Origin: CAZMCH01 sp964564735 | Lineage (GTDB): Bacteria; Poribacteria; DTPJ01 | DNA: 21,082 nt | Assembly (NCBI GenBank): GCA_964564735.1 | Contig: CAZMCH010000074.1 | Span: 1 to 21,082, forward strand | Reading direction: 5' to 3' | Part shown: piece by piece, positions 1-9,500 of the stretch | How positions within the stretch are numbered: the first letter of the stretch is position 1 | How the letters are laid out: every line of letters begins with the position of its first letter | Notes under the pieces: model-generated | What the model was told of the DNA's origin: nothing | The model's database searches: none | The model's input: the letters and a program-made list of their open reading frames with translations, nothing else | Program-made: the position numbers and the translations under genes

Positions 1-2
1 CA

Positions 3-1106
3 ATAGTAACTTTGACTGCAACATCAGAGTCAGGCTATCACTTTGTTAATTGGATTGGTGATGCAAGTTGAATAGATACATTAACTACTGTAACTATGGA
101 TAATGATAAATCGGTAAACGCTAATTTTATTAGAACATACATACTTACTATACAGCTATTAGAATATTTTTCAGATGGAGGCGAAATTCCATGCGACAAT
201 GTAAGTGTTACTTTGGATCCAATTCCTTCATACGATTTTTATGATCCCCTAATTGGTGTAACTTGCTCAACGACCTTTGAATACGATGAAAATACCACAG
301 TGACTCTTGCAACAAGCAATAATGTTGATACGGGCTGGTTTTTTATGGGGTGGAGTGGCGATGGAATATCAGATTCAGATTATTATGTAAATTCTGTATT
401 AATGGATGCAGATAAAACCGTAGTCGCGGAATATGCATCCGAAGGACAGGGAATCTATGCACCTGAATTTGTCTCAACCCGCTTATGTGATATTGACAAA
501 AACGGAAGAATTGATGCGATTGACATTGTTTTGGCAGGCAATTATCTTGGCAAGCCATTAAAAACAAATGAGCAAATACCCGACATCAATCATGACGGTA
601 AAATAGATATACAAGATATAATCATGATCGGCAAGCGTTTTGGCACTGTCTATTCTCCAAGTGCGCCATCTAGTGATATATGGATTATCGACGAAAAGTA
701 TCTTCCAATATTAATCAAAATATCTAGTTATATGAACTATAGCTCAAGGTTTGATCCCGATTTCATAAACATCAAGGATTTGATTAAAAAACTTATTTCA
801 AGTGTCAAAATTTCGAAAACAATGACATTTCCTAATTATCCTAATCCTTCTAATCCTGAAACATGGATACCATATCAGCTTTCAGAGGATTCGGATGTAG
901 TTATCAGGATTTATAGTCTAAATGGCAATTTGGTTAAGACAATTGATCTTGGGCATAAAAAGTCTGGTGTATATCTGACAAGAGATACATCGGCACATTG
1001 GGATGGAAAGAACGAATCTGGGGATAGTGTCTCCAGTGGAATATATTTTTACAGCTTTAAGGCTGGGAATTATTATGTTGTTAGAAAGATTATGGTTGTT
1101 CGTTAA
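3..1106 (+). CDS. Secreted InlB-repeat / dockerin / sorting-domain protein, 3' end, with in-frame TGA
   Basis: This is the C-terminal part of a cell-surface or exported protein whose start lies before the window. Frame 3 is open from the left edge except for one TGA at 69-71. Residues on both sides belong to one InlB-like (Flg_new_2-type) repeat: VTLTATSESGYHFVNWIGDAS before the stop, then xxTxVTMDNDKSVNANF. A second such repeat follows (GWFFMGWSGDG ... MDADKTVVAEY). Counting from the ATG at 96, residues 132-143 (DIDKNGRIDAID) and 163-174 (DINHDGKIDIQD) form a dockerin-like pair of calcium loops. Residues 247-336 are a FlgD-Ig/T9SS-like C-terminal sorting domain (NYPNPSNPETWIPY ... HWDGKNESG ... 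RKIMVVR). The ATG at 96 has no Shine-Dalgarno sequence and lies inside the repeat, so it is not a natural start. Domain reading is confident; substrate and function are unknown. Confidence 0.85.
69..71 (+). other. In-frame TGA inside an InlB-like repeat
   Basis: The codon series 3-95 reads into the open frame starting at 96, broken only by TGA at 69-71. The repeat pattern GDxS-G-xD suggests the residue is normally small, often Gly (GGA to TGA is one change). Possible explanations are a nonsense mutation, an assembly or base-calling error, or recoding. Confidence 0.85.
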
Positions 1107-1158
1107 GGTTTGGAGAAAGGCTTAAAAATCAAGGATTTCCCTATGTTTTTCTCAAATT

Positions 1159-1164
1159 GGAGGG
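1159..1164 (+). promoter_or_regulatory. Ribosome binding site of the giant exoprotein
   Basis: GGAGGG lies 8 nt before the ATG at 1173. It fixes this start, which is followed directly by a signal peptide. The gap to the upstream gene is only 66 nt and shows no terminator, so co-transcription is possible. Confidence 0.8.
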
Positions 1165-1172
1165 CTTAAATA

Positions 1173-4100
1173 ATGTCGCATGGCAAAGTGAGTTTTAAGA
1201 TATTCTTTGGTATCTTAGTATTTATGTTATGTTTTATATCAGTATCAATTGAAGCGTATGATGTTATCCTAACAAAGAATGGAACTGCCTATACAGAAGA
1301 AGGTGCAAGGGAATCTGACAAAGGTAGTGGAATATTACACATAAATGGCGGTTGGGTAAATTATGTCTTCAATGTATCAGAATGGTATCCATGGATATCA
1401 AGTTCCACCAATATGAGAATTGCAGTTTCTCATTCAAGAGCTGACAAAAATGAAGGAGTAAAGGGCGGAGTATGGGCTACAATGCAGGTGAAGAGACAAT
1501 CTTCCTATGATGACCTTAATGATTTGACTAATACAAGTAGCACTGCTTCATGGGTATATGACTATTTTGGCAAGAGTAGCTATGTTGAATCAAGTGATGG
1601 CAAATATATAGTTACTGTCAGAATATATGCCAAAGATGGTATCACTGATCATGCAGAAGCATATATACATCAGGTTCAGCTTAGACTCACTCTTGATTAT
1701 ACCTATAACGCCATGCAAATTCAAGGAAGCCCGAAATCCATAGATTTTGGGTCTATTAATTTGGGTAGTAGTACTATAAGCCAAAATGCAACAATTGAAA
1801 ATATTGGTCCGGGTTCAGCAACAAAAAACTGGAAGATCAATACCCCCTCTTGGATTAACACTAAAACAGGCGCAGTTGTTTCTGGTAATGCAGGCACAAT
1901 TCCTGTTGAGATTAACCCAAATAATCTTAATAGCAACAACATTAATGAACTGTCAGGAAAATTGGTGCCTGTTTTTGATACCGGCTTGGATCCAAATAAA
2001 GCGGGACTTAAAGGCGACTTTTATCATGTTCCAAACGCAGATTTAAGTACCTTAGATACTGCTCTATCACATGCAAACAGAAAGCTTGTTTATTCAAATA
2101 TTTTTCCAAGTATCCAGTTTAATAAAGGCGCCATTACCGACGCATTTTCTGAAGATGAAGAATTTAAATCTGGAACTGTGACAACCAATGTAAGAAGTGA
2201 TTTTGTTGCTGTTTTTACAGGCTTTATAAAGGTAAATACATCTGGCATACATAGATTTTATGTAACATCAGATGATGGGTTTCGATTGAAAATTGGTGGC
2301 AGTCAAGTTATTGCATTTACAAATGGACGTGGAACTGCAACAACAGAAGGAACTAGATCACTATCTCCGGGAATTTATCCTATAGAATTGACTTATTTTC
2401 AGGGTCGTGGGCTAAAAAGTCTTACATTGGAATGGGAACAACCCGGTGGAACAAGGGAAGTAATTCCTAGCAGTGTTTTTTCTAATGGTCTGAATATTTT
2501 TGTAAAAGCATCTCCATTAAAGCCCACAGTGCAGATCACTAACTCAAAAGGAAGCAATAGCAAAGTTAACGTGGCAGTCAATAGGAGTGCAAAGTTTACA
2601 GCTACTGCCACTAATGGAAGCACTGGTGTCAATATATCGGGATTTCTATGGCAAAAAGTTACTGGTAGTGCAGATGCAGGAACTGCTTTTGAAAGCACAA
2701 CAGCAGGAGAAAAAAATTATACATTCACCGATGTTGGAAATTATAGAATTTATTGTAAATCAGTTGACGCAAAGGGCGTTGAATCAAACCTTACAAATGT
2801 TGATGTCGTTGCGTGGAATCCACCAATAGTCAAAGATACTCCACCTCAAGCTGCAATTACTAACAAAACAGTTTCGTGGTATGCTGGAAAATATGTAGGT
2901 GTAGTCAATCAAGATACTTATTTGATGGCAGATGGTCAGCTAGGAAGTAATAATCCGACTGGTGAATCTATTCAAAAATTTATATGGGATTTTGATAATA
3001 ACTGGAGCACAATTGAAAAGACTCAGCAACCAATAGATCAGCGTGTGTCAAACAAATGGACTACTCCAGCAGGTGGGCAAATAAAGTGCAAGGCAGTCAA
3101 TAACTATGGTATAGAAAGCGATGAAAAGCTTTTTAGCCTAAAGATATACGATGCAGTATCAGCAAATGCCAAAGGGCCCTATAACGGCAGACCAAATAGA
3201 GAATTAGAATTGTCTGGAGCTATAAATACCACAAGTTATGCAGGCGCATCATTTCTATATCAATGGTATGTAAAAATTGGCACTGTCTTTACTGCAATAG
3301 CTACTGGAGCAGATGGAAAAGCAAAATATACATGGACAGCAGATGGAGAATATGAGGTTAAATTTGGGGCAACAGTCACAACTTCGGAGGGATTAATTTT
3401 GACTGGTGAAGCAACAGCCATTGTAAAAATAGAATCTGGCTTACCTACCGCTATGCCTGATGGACCATATCGTTGTGGAATTTTTGGAGGGAACTTTACA
3501 CCCGTTCAGGTGCAAGGTAATCCACCTGATTATGTAGAAGCAGATGATATTGGTTTAATAAAAGATTGGATATGGATTTTTGATCGTGGTCCAGATACAA
3601 GTAGTAATGGACAATTTAAAACTTTACTTGCTGAAAATGTAGATTCAGTTGTAAATGATTTGAATGCAGGTGGAGCAACTGCCTCAAAGAACGCAGGTAA
3701 CGTCAACAGTGGATTGGAAGCCCTTAAGATAAGCGTTGTTGCTAATAATGCTGATAGACAACGTTATAGAACAACAATGCCGAATTGGAATTATGCAATT
3801 GTGGAGAATCCAACTAGCGCAAATCAGTTCCGATATATTACTTTTGCATGGAGAAAAGATGGCGGAACAGGGATCATGATACAATTATATGGAAGCGGAA
3901 ACTGGAATCACCGATATTTTGCTGGCACAAATGTAAATGGTTGGACTTCTGCTATACAGGTCGCTACCAACATGCCTACTCAGTGGGAAATTGTTACAAG
4001 AGATTTATTTGCAGATTGGGGCGCTTTTAATCTTAATGGTATCGCTTTTTCCGCCTTAAATGGAAATCATGCCTTTTTTGATGACATATATTTACATAAA

Positions 4101-6383
4101 TCTCCATTTCCTCCTATTGGCATTGCCAGAGGTAATTGGAAGGCAACTCAAACCTATGATAAAACTGGTAAGTATACAGTCAGCCTTAAGGTATTGTCAG
4201 AGTTTGGTAAATGGAGTATGACAAATATATCACAAGTTCATGTAATTGATGGGAAGATTACCGGATATGTTCGTGCTGCTGATCTACGAACTCCTGTCAA
4301 GAATACAACATTAACCCTTAAATCAAGCCATGTGGATGTAAATGTTCTTAAGTCTATTGCAGGTACAGACCCTAACCTCAATGTTTCAAATGACGGAGAA
4401 GGCATCACTACAACCACTGATGATAAGGGATTTTACTCTTTTGATCATATCCCACTAGGAAGCTATAGAATTATTGCTACAAAAGTTGATGGTAGCACTA
4501 TACATGAATTTCAAGAGAGTGGTATAAAAGTAACAGAACTGACACTTGATGCGCCGAATCAACTCGCTATAGACTTTGTTGATCTGAGTGTATTTCCTAT
4601 AAGTGGTAAAATAGCCTATAGTATAAAGAAGAATGGTGTGGATGTCTATGTTGAGGATGTTATGATAGAGGCACAGGCTGTTGGAAGCACCAACAGCATT
4701 AAGTCATTATTGAGTGCAAAGTCAGGAAATTCTACAGGTGGTAATTATAGCTTGCCTCTATTTAGCGGTCAATATCTCTTTTTAGCTGAACGTCAAGGAC
4801 ATGACATTCGCATTAAAACAGATACGCCAAATTATAATCAGGCTACAGGTCTTGTTACAATTGACCGTGCAAGAACTGATATAGATTTTATAGATTACAC
4901 AACACGCTTACTTACAGTTTTTGTTGTTGATTCTGGTGGATACAAAATTTCTAATAAAAATGTGGAAATAAGTGGAGATAATGGACAAGGTGTTGGAAAA
5001 TCCGATAATAATGACGGAAAATTCGAGGTTACTTTGCCTCCCGGCAAATATACAGTAACTGTCCCAGGAGCCAAGCCAGAGACCAAAGAAGTAGATCTAA
5101 CATCTGGGGATCAGGCAGTCACAATGACCATCCCCGCAAAAATCGTTCTAACTATTAGCCCAAAACCCAAGCTTTTTTATGCTACGGATGATTTTCTTGC
5201 GCTTTTCAATCTGACACCCGATCAAAATCCAGAAGGCTATATGTTCTATTATCCACCAGAGCCAAGAACCCATGTCTATTCTATTACTGCAACAGCAAAT
5301 GGCTATCCGGTTGATAATTTTGAGCTTATTGTAAATGATGAAGTCAGCATGATGTTAGATGCGCCTCCTAATGATGAGGCATTTTTTTCTGAAAAAAATG
5401 AATATCAATATGTCATAAAAGGTGGGCTTCCAAAGATGGATCGGGCTTTTAATCCACCAGTTGCATCTCCGAAGCGATTTGCAGTCTGGGCAAGAAAAGA
5501 AGGCTATATTGATAGCGATATTGCCACAGATTCTGTTACTGTTCTTGGTGATGTGGCTGTTGGTGATGCTATGAGGATTATTTCTATTCCTGTCGTTAAT
5601 TATACGGTTCTTCATGATCCTCCGGGCGATGGTAGTTATTCATATCTGGAAGATGCCTTGACTCTTAAGGGCATAGTTTCTGGCATGACTACCACAATTG
5701 ATCAAAAGGAAGTTCCTGTTTATCCATCGCCGTGGAGAGATGAAAGAACGATAAAGGATTTTAGTTTTGAAAAAGAACCCGGCTCTGCAACAAAATCTCA
5801 AGACCTAGAATATAAAGGATTACTTGGTTCAGACAGAACGGTTGTTTCTGCTGGGGCAGCATTTGTGATTGCTGGACTTGCTGAAGCAGCTTCCGGAGCC
5901 CTTATATTTCTTGCAGGTCCTGCCGCATTTGCCGCCCAATTGATAAAGGTTCCAATCATGGCTGCATCTTTTGAAGCTGGTGCAACTATTCCGGGCGTTA
6001 CTGGAATTGTTCAGTATGAGGTTAGTCCCAAACGACGTTTGGAAACAGCTTCTGATGACGAAATAATTGATATATTAGGTCCGGGCAAAGGCGATATATA
6101 TTTTGGTGAAGGCTGGACACTAGGACTCCAAACTAAATACAGGCTTGGCATTAGATTTAATAGTAATACAGGAAAATGGGTGCTAGAAACATCTCAGATA
6201 GAAACTTATGATATACTTGACCGAACAAATCAGTATATATATTCTACAAGAGATATTGAAAATGTCATTAAAAATCTTGGAAACGCTATCGCATCAGCTA
6301 CTGAAACCAGCGAAATAGAAAAATTGACATTAGCCAAAAAGACTTGGGAGGATCTACTTAATAAAAATCTGGCTTATATATGA
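1173..6383 (+). CDS. Giant multidomain exoprotein, N-terminal part up to in-frame TGA (PA14, PKD, Ig-like)
   Basis: This is a large exported protein, probably cell-surface attached or released. It has an N-terminal signal peptide (hydrophobic residues 8-24, likely cleavage after IEA at about residue 28). Domains seen by eye, approximately: an unassigned beta-rich region 29-185; an Ig/ASH-like domain 190-270 (IDFGSINLGSS...NATIENIG); PA14 272-440 (GDFYHV ... GFIKVNTSGIHRFYVTSDDG ... LEWEQPGG); PKD/Ig-like modules 450-770; a PKD module from about 793 split by a jelly-roll-like insert at 812-980; then carboxypeptidase-regulatory-like modules 1026-1130, 1145-1220 and 1245-1325. Residues about 1553-1610 are unusually hydrophobic and Gly/Ala-rich. 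The frame stops at TGA (codon 1737) but continues open in the same frame to 10166, so this is probably one gene of about 2,997 codons. PA14 and PKD suggest carbohydrate binding or adhesion; the ligand is unknown. Confidence 0.85.
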   Translation: MSHGKVSFKIFFGILVFMLCFISVSIEAYDVILTKNGTAYTEEGARESDKGSGILHINGGWVNYVFNVSEWYPWISSSTNMRIAVSHSRADKNEGVKGGVWATMQVKRQSSYDDLNDLTNTSSTASWVYDYFGKSSYVESSDGKYIVTVRIYAKDGITDHAEAYIHQVQLRLTLDYTYNAMQIQGSPKSIDFGSINLGSSTISQNATIENIGPGSATKNWKINTPSWINTKTGAVVSGNAGTIPVEINPNNLNSNNINELSGKLVPVFDTGLDPNKAGLKGDFYHVPNADLSTLDTALSHANRKLVYSNIFPSIQFNKGAITDAFSEDEEFKSGTVTTNVRSDFVAVFTGFIKVNTSGIHRFYVTSDDGFRLKIGGSQVIAFTNGRGTATTEGTRSLSPGIYPIELTYFQGRGLKSLTLEWEQPGGTREVIPSSVFSNGLNIFVKASPLKPTVQITNSKGSNSKVNVAVNRSAKFTATATNGSTGVNISGFLWQKVTGSADAGTAFESTTAGEKNYTFTDVGNYRIYCKSVDAKGVESNLTNVDVVAWNPPIVKDTPPQAAITNKTVSWYAGKYVGVVNQDTYLMADGQLGSNNPTGESIQKFIWDFDNNWSTIEKTQQPIDQRVSNKWTTPAGGQIKCKAVNNYGIESDEKLFSLKIYDAVSANAKGPYNGRPNRELELSGAINTTSYAGASFLYQWYVKIGTVFTAIATGADGKAKYTWTADGEYEVKFGATVTTSEGLILTGEATAIVKIESGLPTAMPDGPYRCGIFGGNFTPVQVQGNPPDYVEADDIGLIKDWIWIFDRGPDTSSNGQFKTLLAENVDSVVNDLNAGGATASKNAGNVNSGLEALKISVVANNADRQRYRTTMPNWNYAIVENPTSANQFRYITFAWRKDGGTGIMIQLYGSGNWNHRYFAGTNVNGWTSAIQVATNMPTQWEIVTRDLFADWGAFNLNGIAFSALNGNHAFFDDIYLHKSPFPPIGIARGNWKATQTYDKTGKYTVSLKVLSEFGKWSMTNISQVHVIDGKITGYVRAADLRTPVKNTTLTLKSSHVDVNVLKSIAGTDPNLNVSNDGEGITTTTDDKGFYSFDHIPLGSYRIIATKVDGSTIHEFQESGIKVTELTLDAPNQLAIDFVDLSVFPISGKIAYSIKKNGVDVYVEDVMIEAQAVGSTNSIKSLLSAKSGNSTGGNYSLPLFSGQYLFLAERQGHDIRIKTDTPNYNQATGLVTIDRARTDIDFIDYTTRLLTVFVVDSGGYKISNKNVEISGDNGQGVGKSDNNDGKFEVTLPPGKYTVTVPGAKPETKEVDLTSGDQAVTMTIPAKIVLTISPKPKLFYATDDFLALFNLTPDQNPEGYMFYYPPEPRTHVYSITATANGYPVDNFELIVNDEVSMMLDAPPNDEAFFSEKNEYQYVIKGGLPKMDRAFNPPVASPKRFAVWARKEGYIDSDIATDSVTVLGDVAVGDAMRIISIPVVNYTVLHDPPGDGSYSYLEDALTLKGIVSGMTTTIDQKEVPVYPSPWRDERTIKDFSFEKEPGSATKSQDLEYKGLLGSDRTVVSAGAAFVIAGLAEAASGALIFLAGPAAFAAQLIKVPIMAASFEAGATIPGVTGIVQYEVSPKRRLETASDDEIIDILGPGKGDIYFGEGWTLGLQTKYRLGIRFNSNTGKWVLETSQIETYDILDRTNQYIYSTRDIENVIKNLGNAIASATETSEIEKLTLAKKTWEDLLNKNLAYI
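6381..6383 (+). other. In-frame TGA splitting the giant exoprotein gene
   Basis: The reading frame is open for 1,736 codons before and 1,260 codons after this TGA. The 52 codons between it and the next ATG (6540) look like normal coding sequence (NRDYVAQDKSFEDFAQDNS...). In the context LNKNLAYI-x-NRDYV an aromatic residue, especially Trp (TGG), is plausible. TGA is the normal-looking terminator of several neighbouring genes (12920, 20057, 20485), so general reassignment is unlikely. Confidence 0.9.
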
Positions 6384-6539
6384 AACAGGGATTATGTTGC
6401 TCAAGACAAATCTTTTGAAGATTTTGCTCAAGATAATTCACTCCCAGGAGAATCTGAGAATATCATTTTTAGCGCAGGACCAAAGTTTGAATATTCCAGA
6501 AAAATCGGTGAAGGTATAACCACAAAACTTGGTTATACA

Positions 6540-9500
6540 ATGACGATTGGCTCTGCTGGCGGAATGGAATGGGGCTTAACAAACAAATGGGGATTTGAAT
6601 TCTGGGGAACAGGTATAACAATGGAAATGGACTTTAACGGACAAGCCACCATTGAGACAGGTGCGGAATACGGCGCTGAATGGGAGAGCGGAAAAGGCGC
6701 AGAACAAACTGTAGGATTTGTCCTCAATGATAATGACGTTGGAGATAATATCTCTACAAGAGTATATGCAGACCCTGTTTGGGGAACACCTCTATTCTTC
6801 CAAGATGCTGGTAGTGTCACATCCGACCCATGGGAGCCGGGAACAAATAAGGCTGTTGATATTTCTCTTGAATTGCTTGAACAACCTTCAGGAAAATCAG
6901 ACTATCGTGATGGTGCGCATTACAAACTTAAAGTGCAATATGCCGGTCAGCGTAAATTAGAAACTAACTGGACTGATTTTGTTATCTATTCGTTATGGAC
7001 AGATAATAAAGACAACCTGACTGCAACTATCAATGGACAGCCCGGACCATATCAATTTTCTCTAGCACCGGGAGAGAGTTCATCAACAACGACTTTTATT
7101 GTTTCACTTTATCCTCCTGAAAAAGATTGGTCAAATAGTGCAGATAAAGAATATAGCGTAGTCATTGAGGTTGATGAGGTAGCAGACGCATACCAAATTA
7201 ACCGAGTGATAACATTAAAACCAAAATTCGCTGATCTTCGCGCACCTAGAGCCTTAATAACTGCCCCATACGATGGGCAAAGAATTAGCCCCGTATTTTT
7301 CCCAGACACAGACCCATTTAACATCAAGACTGTGTCCAATGATTTGGATCTCGATAAAATTCAACTCCAAATACGAAGTAAACAACCTAATGGAGTATGG
7401 GAACCATGGCGAAATCTGTCTGGAATGTTATGGAAGGATGGCGATCCGAATCTTAATGTAGAGGTTTTTGACCGTCTGGATCGTGTTCCGCCAATACGTG
7501 AATTTACTTTCAAATGGACGGATAACGAAATAAGGCTACTTGGTGTAGGGGAATATGCGATAAGGGCAGTTGCAACTGATAAGGCGACATCACCCAATAT
7601 GGATGTTGATCCGCCATTTGTTGTCTTTCTTGTTGATGATGCCAAACCAACAGTTTTGACTACAATACCAAATTATCAGGACAGAGAGAGTCAAAGAATA
7701 TATCGTGGTGAGTTAAGCGCAATATTCACAGACGATATGCGCGCAGACGATTTCAATGACCGCACTTTCGCAGTTACTGATCTACTAAAAAGTGGGCAGA
7801 AGGTTGCGGGTTTTGTATCTTATAGTCCAGCTTTGCGCAAGGCTATATTTGTTCCTGTCGTGCCTTTTGATCCAAACGGATTTTATCGTGTTGAGATAAA
7901 GACTGATACTGAAAAGGACGGTGTTATTGAAAGAGGCGTTCACGATCTTGCAGGTAATCCACTAGATAATGCCTTTATGTTTACATTCCGAACAACAGAT
8001 GCACCGTTTGAACCAACTTGGTCGATTACTCTAAGCGCATCTGACGGAACTTCAAAAGACGCCAATAATATTGCGGGTATAGAATACGGAGTATTGGATG
8101 GTGAGGATGAACGTGACGCAAGGGCTGTACCCGGACTTGCATCAAAACTGCGTTTAAGCTATCTTGATATAAGCAAGACCGAATATGACCGCGATATACG
8201 TCCTGCCGATGGTAGGCTTTCTTATCATTGGTTCTTTGTTATCAATAACGCAAAAAATGGCTCAACAGTAACGATAAAGTGGAGACCGACAATCAAATTA
8301 ACTAAAATGGAAAGGCAATACCAAATTATTAGATTGATTGAATTTAATGCGAGTGGTAACGTTATAAAAACGATTCCATTAGACCCAACAACTGCTGTAT
8401 ATAATATAAATACAGGTGATTTTGAAGAAATGGTTGCATATACCTATATAAACACAGGTGAGGCTTCTCGATATTTTAGGTTGGACGTTCAAAAAGCTGA
8501 CCTTGTTGCAACTGAACTTAAAAAAGGGTCATCAGGTTGGAGATTCATATCTGTTCCAATAATTCCACAGCGAGATGATCCATTTGTAAATCTTGGTGAT
8601 GATATTGATCCATTCCAATTATATCATTATGACACAAAAACAGATGGATATAAGATATATCCACTTGATCTTGGTGAGGTATCTCTGCAAACTGGGCGAG
8701 GATATTTCACTCGATTAGATTCTGATACTGAGATTGATGTTGGTGGAGTTTCAAATCTGACGGATATAAGCATATTACTTAATACTGCTGGTTGGTATGC
8801 TATTGGTAATCCATTTATTTTGCCCGTCAATATATCGAATATTGAGTTTAATGGGCAGAATTTCAATTCCGCTGTTAATGCAGGTCTGATTGAAGGAACA
8901 CTATATCGCTGGAAGGTTGATAATATTAATCCAGACAGCTATGAAGCTGTTAATAGTAGTGGTCAATTAAACCTATGGGATGGATATTGGATAAAGACAA
9001 AACAAGCTAATATAACTATGAAGATTCCAGCCCCAGCAGGTTTGGCAAATGCTGTAAATCCTTTATCACCAAGTTTTAATCCACCAATGGCGCCGTCCAA
9101 TATGCCTTTGATCGCTGACTCTCAATTTTCACTTCGTCTTGATCTCTTGTCTGATTTTGCATCAGATATAACAACAACTCTTGGAGCTCGCAAAGATTCA
9201 AAATTGTTGTGGGATTTATATGATCAAAGTGAACCGCCTACACTTGGAAATACAGTGGCTGTCTATTTTGATCATTCTGACTGGGGAAGTGATTCAGGCT
9301 TCTATAATACAGATTTTAAGCCGATATTAGACGTAGGTGAAGAACATATCTGGACATTTACTGCTTTTATAGATAAATCAAACGCAGATATGAAGCTTTC
9401 TTGGGAAAAATCTATATCTCAGGTTCCGGGCGATATAATGCTGTATTTCCGCTATGCTGATGGTAAATCTGAATGGCAAGATATGAGAAAAATTCAGTAT

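Noticed and set aside
1110..1170. Short direct repeat (TTGGAG..GGCTTAAA) at 1110-1125 and 1157-1170
   Set aside because: Very short and only two copies; probably chance or a local slip around the ribosome binding site.
69..6383. Genome-wide reassignment of TGA to Trp or Gly
   Set aside because: TGA ends the mntA gene at an ATGA overlap, the TPR lipoprotein and the first cupin, and only single TGAs interrupt very long frames that use TGG and GGN freely.
6381..6440. Selenocysteine insertion at the TGA of the giant exoprotein
   Set aside because: No convincing SECIS-type hairpin follows the codon, and the protein region is structural with no redox motif; two different residue contexts at the two TGAs also argue against it.
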